A DNA stretch of 64,000 nt from Macrotrachela quadricornifera. Lineage: Eukaryota; Rotifera; Eurotatoria; Philodinida; Philodinidae. This document shows, piece by piece, positions 37,453 to 49,700 of the stretch; position 1 is the stretch's first letter, and every line of letters starts with the position of its first letter. Below the pieces are notes generated by a model. The model was not told the origin of the DNA. It did not search any database and saw nothing but the letters and a program-made list of their open reading frames with translations. Where the stretch lies: NCBI GenBank assembly GCA_022393335.1, contig JAJEKB010017789.1:38052-102051 (forward strand), in the 5' to 3' direction. The translations under genes and the position numbers were made by a program.

Positions 37453-40400
37453 AATTCGCCTACATGAACGATAGCCTTTGACGATTCATCTTCAATAAGC
37501 CAACTAGCATCAGATGACCTATAACTAACCTATATAGAATAAATTCATATTCTATCACTAGTAATACTAGAACGTAACTAACATGATCAGACAAAATTTT
37601 TCTAAATTTTTAAAACAAATAATATATGATTAGTTTATGCGGTCTTCAAGATATCTAAAAATTTTTTCGAAAATGGCTTTAAAAAGACTTTTAACAAATT
37701 GTATTGAAAGGATCGAACTGATTATAATTTATACTGGCAACTCTCCTCAACATTTGATAAAATAAAATTAAAAATATCTTCTTATCCTTATATTTTTATT
37801 TAACGTTGCATGAACTTTTGATTAGACCTAAGTATCATTCTCTTGGATTTTCGTGTAGCCTCTTTGCTGATCGACTTCTAAGCTTCTTTCAACAAATCAA
37901 TGAATATTTTTACAAGACTGAATTGAAAATTACTGTAACATTGTAAAATATACTCATACAATAAAGATTTATGTTCGTATCGTCTAACATTAAAACATTG
38001 AAATCAAAAACAGAGGCCTGTAGGGTACGACATTTTATTATTGATAACATACTGTGTAAAAGCTTTGATAATCTGATTCTACCCTGCCTTGTCCTATCAG
38101 AGTAGGACATTCATCAGGAAGTCACCTACTATAATGTATAGAAACAAAGTAAATTTCATGTATTGGAAGTACTAAACCAAGTAGATGACCGTAGATTGAG
38201 TCGAACTGTTTATTCCATTACAGATTTATCATCAATATTTTATCAACATTTTTAGAGATGAACAATAAAGAACTTCGTACAAACAATAGCATGTACATTT
38301 CAGTTTATTTATTGATTGAAAGAAAACAGTTTGTAATTTTTACTTATCAATGATGAATGTCACTAACTGATACATTCCGTTTGAGCGTACGTTTTGCTCA
38401 TAAATAGGACTCATAACGTAGGTAAAAATATTATGAGGAGATATTTCATTGATGTTTTATTGCAGAAAAACAAGATTCTCGATGTTAACGTTTTTTTTTT
38501 CTAAACTCGTCTCATATACTGTTACTTGTTATAGAAATATGAGTTACATCTGAGTTGTTGACCAAGGTATGTACAATTCAAGCGAAGGATATACAAAACT
38601 GAAATGTTTTTATTAAGAAAATGAAGAGAGATCTATAACTCATCAATTTAGATATTATTCATATTTCTACAGCAAGCAATAATGTATTAATCGAGTCCGG
38701 AAAAAAGTTCAGTACATGAAACTGCTCTTTGACTAAAATAAGAAAATAGGAAAAATTAATATAAACACTGTATTATCATATCCAACAAAGTATGAATGGA
38801 ATGAATCCGTTTAGAGTTTTATATATACTATGGGCAAAATCTGGACTTAGTGATGTGCATCAAGTAGAAAATTTTCTTGTTAGACATAACATATCTTTTA
38901 TTTATTGCTATAGCTCTAAAGTAGAATATATATATATATATATCAAAAATTTATCACTTTCAGTATGATAAATTTTCACATTTGAAACATGGTTCAATGA
39001 CTTTATTCTGAACCGTTTATTGTGATATTTTCAACTATTTTTTTAATAACTATTAAATAAACAATCACAATAATAATTAAAACAAAGTTCTAATTTTATT
39101 TTTCTCTTATAGAACTAATCTAAAATATAAAAAATAATTGCGTTTCTTATTATAAGTGAATCAAAAGAAAAAGAGATGTTTATTGATATCCTTCAAAAAT
39201 AAAATCAGATAAAATTCTTTTATATTCATTTGAAGAAAAGAATAAATACATAATAGACGAAACCAAGCGCCTATAGATTGATTAGAAAGATTATTTTATG
39301 TTTAGAAATTCAACTATTTTGCTACCGATATTACTTGATCGATAATTATGCTGTCAAATTTAACATTGATATCTATTATTCATACGATTATCTTCATACA
39401 TTATTTAGATCATTCGTCATGGGAAAATCTCTTCTTTTACATAATCAATTAAATGATATGTATTCTATGTAAATGAATATTAATAATTGATAAGTTTTAA
39501 ACATTAATTTAAAAGTTTACCTTTATACTAATAATAAAAGATTTTATAAATCGGTCGAATATTTAATGTTTCATTCCATCATTCTCTTATCAATCACAAC
39601 ATTGTGTATATTTATTTATTTTAATATGAACATAAAATAATGTTGATCAGCAAACCTTCTCTCGCATATACTCAACTTCTTCTAAACCTTCAAACAGAGT
39701 AGCATAAAAAAAATTTTGCACAATCATTAGAAAGTATTATTTAATCACAGAGTATCAGATGGAATTCTTCCTGCGAAAGAACAAAATGGAAAGTATGCGA
39801 AGAATTTATAATCATTCTTTAAGAATCCGATCGTAAGTTAAAGAAGCACTGAATATAATTTTGTAGTTAAAGAACGGCTCATTCGGATACTTTAGTGATA
39901 AGTCTACGTGCGTTACGAAAATATTTCTTGATGAAACGGAGGCAATTATCCTTTCACTTTCTTTTTCAACTGATTACTACTATAAACTGCAGAGTGTGAT
40001 TATAATTTCACAATACATATCTTCAAGAAAATTTATTGAAGTCTACCAAATAGTACATATTCTTTATAATTTTTTATAGCTGAAAAATGTCTTTTAAATA
40101 TATTGAAAACTCTGATATGAATTAACTAAACATACAAATAATTGTTAAATTGTTTTCTTCTTAAAATTTGGATTCAGCGTATTTTTTTAGTTTTTGATAA
40201 ATCGATATTTATATTACACATTATTATGATTGCCCTGTACATTATGTGGTTATCTAATAGAAGAAAAAAAGATTTTAAACAAGTAGATATTATAGCACAT
40301 GATTTCTTTTATTTTATATTTAACTTCAGTATAGAATAGTAATCAATGATTTATTTATTCATCAAGAAATAACTTAAATACTCAATACAAGCTGATAGAT

Positions 40401-41112
40401 TCAAATAATATTCCATTGGTTGATAAAATAATTTGATAAAAAAAAATTATTTTCGTTTTCATTAATGATTGGTTATCATATACCAATCGTTTCTTTTTTT
40501 TCTTTTTTTCATCTTCTTCCTTTTTTTCTATTCAATCAATAACGAAGATAATAATGATGTTAATGCTCGAATGATTTGTGAGAGAAAGGTGAGACCGAAT
40601 GATGACACCCGTCAAACGAATGAAACATAAAACAAACCTAATATATACAAACGTATACGAAGATTGCACCTATTGAATAGTGTTTGTCGGCGACACAGGA
40701 GAAAATTGAAAATGAGCAAGTAGGAGGAAGAGCATGTGTATATACTTCTCTATCATTTAGTTAGGTAAATTTTCTTGCTTCATGTCTATTGATGATGATG
40801 TTTAATACGCGTGAAACTCACATTTCGCACTTTGTATATGAAAAAAGGCCGACCTGGACACAGTTTATTAACTATCGAATAAGACGACATTTCATTTTCA
40901 ATTTTTTTCTTGATCGTGTTTCATCATTATAAACAAGAAGAGAAAAATATCTATCGCCAATCCCCATCTTTTATACATACTAGTAACGGAGAAGCCGATT
41001 TAAGCGAGAGAAAAAGGCCAAAAAACGTTAAAAAAAACCGAGCAAATTATCTGTTATCATATGCTTTAGCGTATCATCATCGTACATATTTTTTATAATA
41101 ATATTAAAAACG
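37453..41112. other. Gene-free region upstream of the Pax gene
   Basis: About 3.7 kb with no recognisable coding sequence; a TA run lies at 38930-38942. The last few hundred bases probably hold the Pax promoter and 5' UTR, including a pyrimidine-rich TTTCTTTTTTTTCTTTTTTTC tract near 40490. A stop codon in frame (TAA at 41096-41098) precedes the proposed start. Confidence 0.45.
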
Positions 41113-42893
41113 ATGCTTGCAAATTCGACTTCAATACCAACCACAAATCGAATAGCTAATTCAACTTCATCATGGTCTCATCCATCTCCACCAATGATTT
41201 ATCCTTCACATCCTTTCAGTTATGAAGGTAATTGTAGAAAAAAGTTTTCTAATAAAATACTTAATAAATATAATTCTGAATTTATGATCATCTTAAACTT
41301 GAATTACTATTTTACCCTTTTTTTTTTTAAATACTAGACTTAGTGATTTTTTCGAAGATTTCTTTTAATTCATTCATTTTTCTAATCGTAAATTTTTTGT
41401 TTTATAAGTGACAATATCTTAGCATATCAATTTCCGATTTATTTATAATTGTGTATTTAATTTTTTAATAGGACAAGGTCGTGTAAATCAATTGGGTGGT
41501 GTATTCATTAATGGTCGACCATTACCCAATCATCTTCGTATGAAGATTATTGACATGGCGGCACAAGGTATTCGACCTTGTGTTATTAGTCGACAGGTAC
41601 TAAAACATTTCTTATTCGATGATTATTTCATTTATTTTTATTTAATAAAGTTACGCGTTTCTCATGGTTGCGTTTCAAAAATCTTAGCACGTTATGCAGA
41701 AACAGGTTCGATTAAACCCGGTTCAATTGGCGGTTCAAAACCACGAGTTGTAACTGCTGATATTGAACAAAAAATTGATGAATATAAAAATGCTTATCCA
41801 CATGGAACAATGTTTGTTTGGGAAATACGAGAAAAATTAATACGTGATGGTGTCTGTAAACCAGCATCATTACCAAGTTTAAGCACATTAACACGAATGT
41901 TACGTGATTCTGATAATAATATTGATGAAAATAATCATACAGATGAACAATCATCAATAAATATGATTGAACAAAATGAAGATTTAAAAGATGATAAAAG
42001 TAAGTTGAAATTGTATTTATATATATATATATATATTTATCTAAGAGAATTTTAATAGATAATATTCGTTGTGATAGTACAGAGAAAACAAATAATAATG
42101 CAACAAAAGGTCGGCGATATCGTACAAGTTTTAGTCAAGATCAAATTGAACAATTAGAACATGTTTTTCAAAGAACACATTATCCTGATGTACAAGCAAG
42201 AGAAGATTTATCAAGACGAACTGGTCTTAGTGAAGCTCGTGTTCAGGTAGTCATTAGATAATTAATAATAAAGTAAATATTTTTAATAATAATTGATAGG
42301 TATGGTTTTCCAATCGTCGAGCTCGTTGGCGAAAAATCGCTTCTGTTCATCATCAGCATCAACAACAATTACATCATATACCATCTGCTACTAGTCCAAT
42401 AATGTTTTCTACTGGACCTACCGCAACAAGTAGTGTTAATATTCCAGGACAATCAAACTTATCTTCTCGTGTTCATTTTACTCCTTTATGTTTACCAGCA
42501 ACGGATATGTCATCATCAGCTACTTCTCACTTTACATCATCGTCAATTTTTCATCCACCAATCGAATGTAGTAGTAGTACAAATCCAACGGCTATTCTAT
42601 TTGGTAATCAACAACAACAGCAACAACAATCATCTCTTTATACTCGATATACTAATGGTCTGTCTCTATTGATAATATTATTTGCTAAAATTATTAAAAT
42701 TAATTCTGTTTTTTTATATTTAGATTACGAAAATATTTATCGATCAACAGGAACATTTTCGTATTCATCTACAAATCCAAATAATATGATGATGTCTGGA
42801 CAAGTTCTTCCGCAACCACATCCACCAGCAACTACATCTTCATCATCTTTTTATACACCGAACATGTTTGATATTCATAACGTTTATGTGTAA
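41113..42893 (+). CDS. Pax3/7: Pax3/7-type paired-box homeobox transcription factor (6 exons)
   Basis: Exons 41113-41227, 41472-41596, 41651-41999, 42059-42246, 42300-42657 and 42724-42893 join in phase to 434 aa. Exons 2-3 give the paired domain: [72 protein letters not shown]. Exons 4-5 give a complete paired-type homeodomain ([46 protein letters not shown]) with Ser at position 50, as in Pax proteins. Its intron falls between Q46 and V47, a classic homeobox intron site. A full homeodomain with RTHYPD and EARVQVWF points to Pax3/7 (paired/gooseberry) rather than Pax4/6. The octapeptide expected between the two domains is not evident. Two residues are inserted in the paired domain ([12 protein letters not shown] for the usual NPGMFSWEIR). 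The C-terminus is rich in Ser, Thr, His and Gln, likely a transactivation region. The protein acts in the nucleus. Confidence 0.92.
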
Positions 42894-43354
42894 ACTTTGT
42901 TAGTTTTGTTTTTTGATTAATTACGAATACATGATAGTAGTTAAAAATATTATTTTGCTCTCCTATTCTTCCTATCAATGAGACAATATCTCAAAATTTT
43001 AACAGACTATGATAACATATTTTCACAAAAACATGTTTATTTTCGAACCAAATTATAAACAAACTGTCTATCCATTAGTTTTTCTAGTAAATGATTTCAC
43101 CCATATTTCAAGCTTAAATAATCTACTTCTTGTTTTCTTTTAGATGAAATACGTTTGAGTTCACATAGATATCTAAAACAATTTGATATAGCTAATACTT
43201 CTACCAATAATAATAGAATGTTAGCTATAAGCCGAATAATAAAAAGAAAGTAATACTACAAAGTAATGAACTCATAAGTATACAATACTTTATAAAATAG
43301 CATCTTAAATGACCTGATTATTTTGTAGAACTAATAAAGAGTTTTTCATGAGTA
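42894..43354. other. 3' flank of the Pax gene
   Basis: No coding sequence seen; holds the Pax 3' UTR and runs up to the 417-bp inverted-repeat element. Confidence 0.5.
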
Positions 43355-43771
43355 ACGACCCCTTTTTTTTGTTGTTCTTTCTATCTTTGTCATATTCAAC
43401 CGGGGACAGATATTCAATATAGATTCTTAACCAATATCATCTCAGCTATCAATAAAAAAAAATTATATTAAAATTGCAGGTATTCTAAAAGAGTATTACA
43501 TCGATAAAGATTTTGAAAAAAATGCAAGTCACACTATCAGAAAGTAAGAGAGATGTTTACAAATACTAAGAAAGTAATTATTTATAGAGAACAAATAAAA
43601 GGATGCTTTTGAAAAAAAATTTATCGATGTAGTTCTCTCTTAGAATTCAAGCAAATTTAATATAATTTTTCTGGATTATTAGTTAAGATGATGCTCTTTA
43701 AAAATCCATATTGGATATCTGTCCACGGGTTAAATATGACAAGGATAGAAAGAAAACAGAAAAGGGGTCGT
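43355..43771. mobile_element. 417-bp TA-flanked inverted-repeat element
   Basis: The left end ACGACCCCTTTT is mirrored at the right end by AAAAGGGGTCGT. The arms continue through CTTTCTATCTTTGTCATATT, GGGGACAGATATTCAATATAG on the left and GGATATCTGTCCACGGGT, ATATGACAAGGATAGAAAG on the right; inner pairing (TACATCGATAAA with TTTATCGATGTA) carries to the centre. TA lies directly outside both ends (43353-43354, 43772-43773). No coding frame. The terminal ACGA is shared with the 20073-20851 element. Confidence 0.85.
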
Positions 43772-45598
43772 TACTTATGAAACATTCTTCACATGATCTT
43801 GATTATATTTTGCATTTGAGCATTGTTTGTCTTTCCTGTTTACAACAGATACGAAATATTATTCAAGTTTCTTATATATTCGATATTTTATTGACATATT
43901 TTTATTTAAAATATGTATCAATGTACAATTTTCTCTGTGATAGTTTCATGAAATAAAAGCAATTATTCACAATAAATATAAAAATCTAATCTATATTACA
44001 TGATTAAATATATCCTGCCGAAAATGTGAATGTATTAATATATGTTTACATAAGACTATTGTATAGACTGGTTTATAAAAAGCAGAAAAGTATTTTTATG
44101 TATATCCTATTATCTTTTACTAAGTCTCGCCGGAAGTTTGGATATATATATATATAGTACCAGACGTACATAAGTATTATCCATATTTTATTTAAGTCGT
44201 CGTTATAAAAAGATATTTTCAGAAAAATTCCATATTTTGAAAGTGCTTGAAGATATATATCATACTGTATATTTATGTTTCATCATGCGCTTCTATGCTA
44301 AAAGTAATTAAATGTAACGAAGACATCGTCTTTATCGAGTTCCCACGCATTTATTTTTATCACTATTATCCTGATTAGTTTTAAAGTCTTCATCAAGATA
44401 AAGATACAACATTTTAACCGGCTATATTGTCAAATAAAATTTGAAATTGTCCATTGTCTCATATACTTATCTATTGTCTAACATTAGTTTATTAAGAAAG
44501 TAATTTGAATATGATTAACGTGATCTTAATTTACAACTGTATAAAAATTGTTTTTTTAGCTGTATCTTTTAAATTCTAATTAGTATAGGAACAGTTTTTG
44601 AAAAAACATTATAAATTCTGATAGCACTTGAAATTCTCTATCATCTAGTACCTTAAAAACATTCCAATTTTAATAATTTTCGAACTAATATTTCAAATAA
44701 TATGAATGAATTCGTATCTATAGAAATGCATTCTAGGTCATATACTGTCAACAATATTTAGATTTAGACTATCATATAAACAATTTATTCAAATATGTCG
44801 TACAACAAACGATATATTGTTGTTAAAAATATGTTTAATTGGTAATCATCGAAAAAATAACATCCTTTTAAAGAATGCAGAATATGCGTATATGAAGGCA
44901 AACAAAATATTTGTGAGCTTCTAGAAATTTCTCGTATAAATTGTATTGAGTGCATGAGACGTCCATAAAGTATCTTACAAAACACATATTTAATTTATTT
45001 AGATAAATAAAAAAAAATAATATTTCACAGCAATACCAGAATTAATGTAAATCAATATCATTCAAAAACGTTAGTCAGAAAATTATTACAAATTAAAAGT
45101 ATTCAAAATATAGGATAATGAAAAATTTGCATGCACACTCCGAATATATAATTATTTAAAAAAAAATTTTATAAATTAATTGTGATAGAATTCAGGTTAT
45201 GATGACTTGATAATGGAAATCACTTCATTATACTAAATTTATCTTCTAATATATAAAGACAAGACAAAACATGAAATTGATACAGACGCGTTGTGAACAT
45301 ATAATTAAATTTTAAAGAACATTATATAATAGCTACAATGTAATTAAAATAAAATCTGTAGCTATTAATTTTCAAGCAAATATAAATACATGTTAAAGTA
45401 AAATAACTTAAAAGTATCATTCAGCAAATCTTTTCATCATCTAATTAAGATGAAGAGTAAAATGAAAAATAGTAAGATAAAATGCTAGAAGAATATATAA
45501 AATAATATGTTAGAATGTATGTGAACTAGACACTTTTCATAATGAATTTCCTGTAAAATACTCCATTCAGAAAAAGTTTTTTTTTTTTAATATACAGA
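43772..45598. other. Non-coding region upstream of the GPCR gene
   Basis: No gene recognised. Immediately before the GPCR start stands a run of T followed by AATATACAG, which looks like a splice acceptor (AG at 45597-45598) and suggests a non-coding 5' exon somewhere in this stretch. Confidence 0.5.
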
Positions 45599-46609
45599 AT
45601 GTCAACAAATGAAATGAATACTACTATAAATTATTCAATGACATCTTCGGTTAAGTTTGTTATACTGCTTGGATTTCAAATTCCTTCAATTCTAATATCA
45701 CTTATAATCTTTATCTATTTTATTTTTAATCGTACTGCTCGTACGACAAAGCAAAATCATTCTATACTTGTTTTACTTGTAATTAATTTTCTTCAAGTAA
45801 TGACTGATCTTCCTATGCCAATGAGTTTCTTTCGTTTGAATGGTATTGTTCAACCTACGACATCAGCTTATTGTATATGGTGGACATGGTATGAATTTTC
45901 TTTAAATACTACTAACGGTTTTCTCATGGCTTGGATCTCTATTGAACGTCATATATTAATCTTTCATAATACTTTCCTTCAAAATATTAGAATTTGGAAA
46001 CGACAATTACTTCATATAAGTCCATTAATAGTTTGTTCTTTATGGGGACCTTTGTATTATATTATTACAATTATTATTAGTCCTATGTGTACAAGTACAC
46101 GATATTTTGATGCGCTTTTATGTGGTATGCCTTGTTATTTGTTAACACATTGGGGTACATTTGATCTTTTTTTTGATGTTATATTTCCCGTATTAATTAT
46201 TTTCATTTTTAATCTCGGTTTATTTGTACGTGTTATTTATCAACGTATGATTATTGTTGGTCGCATTCAGAATAATTGGCGACGACAAAGAAAAATGGCT
46301 TTTCAATTAGGAATTATTTCTTTTGTTTATTTGGTTGTTTGGATTCCATTATCAATTATTCAACTTGGACAAATCTATATCGATTCAAATTTTCTTCTTC
46401 AATATATGGACACTTTTAATTTTCTTGTTTATATTGTACCACTCATATTACCTATGCTTTGTCTCATGTCAATGCCTGATCTTATTAAAAAATTAAAATC
46501 TCTTATATTCAGACGACAACATGCAGTTATAATTCCATTGAATGATACATTCGGTCGACCGAACAATATCAATGGACGATCAACGGCTACTGCTGTCGCA
46601 AAATTTTGA
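45599..46609 (+). CDS. Rhodopsin-type G protein-coupled receptor, orphan (coding in one exon)
   Basis: A 336-aa seven-helix protein. The short N-terminus carries glycosylation sites (NTT, NYS). Helices fall at about 18-43, 55-74, 94-122, 138-160, 187-213, 234-256 and 270-292. Cys92 at the top of helix 3 and Cys164 in the second extracellular loop form the usual disulfide pair. The DRY motif is ERH (116-118), and helix 6 has VVWIPLS in place of the CWxP signature. Helix 7 lacks a standard NPxxY (PLILPMLCLM instead). The tail is short and basic. Bdelloid rotifers carry large families of such receptors with the NHSILVLLVINFLQ and TAYC/SAYCIWWTW patterns; ligand unknown. The coding part is uninterrupted, with a splice-acceptor-like TATACAG right before the ATG. 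Confidence 0.85.
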   Translation: MSTNEMNTTINYSMTSSVKFVILLGFQIPSILISLIIFIYFIFNRTARTTKQNHSILVLLVINFLQVMTDLPMPMSFFRLNGIVQPTTSAYCIWWTWYEFSLNTTNGFLMAWISIERHILIFHNTFLQNIRIWKRQLLHISPLIVCSLWGPLYYIITIIISPMCTSTRYFDALLCGMPCYLLTHWGTFDLFFDVIFPVLIIFIFNLGLFVRVIYQRMIIVGRIQNNWRRQRKMAFQLGIISFVYLVVWIPLSIIQLGQIYIDSNFLLQYMDTFNFLVYIVPLILPMLCLMSMPDLIKKLKSLIFRRQHAVIIPLNDTFGRPNNINGRSTATAVAKF

Positions 46610-46794
46610 CTTTTTTATTATGAGATTAAGATTTTATTCTGTTTAATTGACTAATAAACATCTTAATATAAATTCATCAATAATATATTTCAAAATATTT
46701 CTATAGAAAAAAATTTTGATATAACAAAAATTGTTCACATATTCATTATTTTTTATTGAATTCAAAAAATAAAAACAAATAATTTTCTTTTTAA

Positions 46795-49700
46795 TTAAGC
46801 ATAAGATGATAACCATTGTTGATCATACATCTATAAAATAAATAAACTAAATAGAAAAAATAAATTAAATAATATTTACCGATACTTGATTATTGTTATT
46901 ATTATTTGCTATTCGTTCTCTTATATCATCAAGTCTTAAAAGTAAAAAATTATATTTAAATAAATTGAGAAAAAAAACTAAAATAATATATTATTTTTTT
47001 ACTTTCGTTCAATATTTTGTAATGCAACTTCAATTTGATCTTTCTTTCCATGTTTTAATATATACCTCCAATAATCATCAGCTATTGCACTTTCACGTCG
47101 CATGGTATCAGTAACTATTATTAACAAAAATAAAAAAATAAAATAAAAGTCAAGACTTTCTTTCTAATTCAATTTCTATTAATCAATTTTACTTTTCAAA
47201 TTTTCATTCTTTTTATTTTCTTGTGTATTAATCGATTCCATTTCGAGAGTTTCACTACCAACTATAAAGAAAAGAAAACAAAGATAATTTATAAGCTATA
47301 TGTACAATACTGGATCATATTTTTTGGACAATTTTGTTTTGCATATAATTATCTTATAAACTTAAATTTTAAGACATGATTTGTATCAAAATTACAGACG
47401 TTATCTTATTCTATATCTACAGAAAATTTCACCTCTAAATGTTGAGTTATAGTGAAACTATACATATAACAACGACTAATAGTCAATTTCTGTTAAATTA
47501 TCTCTCGTAAAAAAAAGCATTTTATTTCATAGTCATTTTGCTTCTAGAAATTTTTAGTTGTCAAAATATCGCTCGTCTTCTTTTCTTTCTGAACGTTTGT
47601 GGAAAAAGATAATTCAATTTAAAACATGGTTTAATAGAAATTGACTATTACTTATTGTTATATGTTCTTTCATATTTGTAAATGAAACTTTCTGTTCATA
47701 TAGGTTAGACAACAGCTGTAATTCTGATATAAGTCGTGTCTAAAAAGCTAACCTTTTAAAATAGTTATATGCAAAACAAAATTGCCCAAATAATATTATT
47801 TAATATTATATATAAAATACCGCGTCGACAACCATGGTAACAATTGACGAGTATTTTAATTAGATATTTAATAGCAATGAATACATAATATAAAGTATTG
47901 AATGGTGGTGGTAATAGAGGTTTATCCATATATTCAACAACAAGTAAGAACCGTTCATAACGCCATATTCGATGAGATTGATTTTCAACATTTTGAATTG
48001 TAACACTATAATAAATAAAATAATTAATTTAAATATCTCTTTAACTTTTTCTTCTTACTTAAATAAAGCAACAAGTACATTAAGAAGGAGTACATTGGCA
48101 ATAGCAAGAAATAATATAGCTAATACAAAAGCTACAGCTGAATATGCATCTGTACCATCTGAGAATGAAAAAATATATTCTAATTAATAAATTTTATTTT
48201 TAAAATATTTTTTTTACCAATTGGATCAACTTGTCCAAAAACTTTCCAAACACCATAATTTGTAACATCACGTAATAATTGCCATGTCCATAAACCACTT
48301 CCTCCACCTGCTACTGTAATATTATATAATGAACCATCATCATCATAATACCAATTAACTTGATCTTTTGTAGTAATTAATGACCATGATGTTATTGAAA
48401 ATCCAAGTAAAAATATCAGAATAAAACAAACAAAAAATAAAAGATCTTTCATCTATAATAAAAAAAGGAAATAAAATTTCGAAGTTGAATTAAATAAGAA
48501 AATGTTCTTAATTACTAACTGTATTAAATATCATATTCAATTTTGGTCCTAATTTTTCATAAGCAGCAAATAGATGCAATGTTCGTATATACCAAAGTAT
48601 TAAATCAACACACATAAATATTCTTAAAATAATATTACAAAAAAATATATAATTATATCATAAATTAAAAAGAAAATGTACTTTGATATAGTAAAAAGTG
48701 ATTCCAATACAATAAATCGTGTAATAAAACCAACAAGATATACAATAATTGCAAAAACATCAATTACATTCCATATTTGAGATATATATTCACGTTTTGA
48801 CTTCGAGAAGATAAACTAAAAAATAAATCAAATAATTTATTTTCTTAATAAATATATATATATATATATAAATGAGTATTACTTGACGAATTTCTTCTGT
48901 AATTAAACTCCATATGCAAATATGAAGAATTATTTCTGTTGCTGGTAATTGTAAATGATTAAAACCAGATCGACGACCATTATAATTATTTAATGGAAAA
49001 TAATCAACAAGAAGTACAAAACTGAATAGAACAAGGAATGTAACAAAGAATATCTAATTAAAAAAAAACGAAAATAAAAACATAAATAAGAATATCTCGA
49101 AATTAACCTGCATATAATAAGACTTGGCTTAATATTTCAATTCAACTTTCATTCACTTATAAGTTACAGAAGAGAATCAATAGTACTCAATTATAGAATA
49201 AGAATTTCGTATTCTTTTTAAATATATCTTTAGAATTTTGTTCTGCCTTATCACTACTTAACTGCAAGAAAATATCTGAATAAATAGAATGTGTCGCTTA
49301 CATTACATTACATCCAATAGACTTTTTTTTTCTACCATTTGTAGTTTTTCTAATAAGTATTTTGAACTAGTTTTCATTTCCTATTGTCGTAAAAAGATTA
49401 ATACACTATAAAATCATGTGTTATAATAAGCTACAATTCAAAATAATTAAAACTCGTAGACATTTTCGACATGCTATTCATTATTTAAGATGGCTATTTT
49501 AAAATAATCATTTTTTTGTGAATTTCACTATTTAAAATGCAATACATATTGATGGTTTATATTGGTACTGTGGAAGCGAAACAAATTAGACATTCTTATA
49601 GAGTGAACTCTATTCTATAGTTTGAATTGATGCAATTATAATCATAATAGAAAAAATTTCGTACAGATGAAGTTTTTGTTTTGGTTCTCATGAGAGATTT

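Noticed and set aside
40910..41098. 62-codon frame just upstream of Pax as an extra N-terminal exon
   Set aside because: It ends in a stop before the Pax ATG, lacks a donor in phase and resembles no Pax N-terminus.
46610..46794. NUDT9-type ADP-ribose domain for a TRPM2-like channel
   Set aside because: Copy A ends at 46795 after a short coiled-coil tail and copy B at 55897; no Nudix box follows either.
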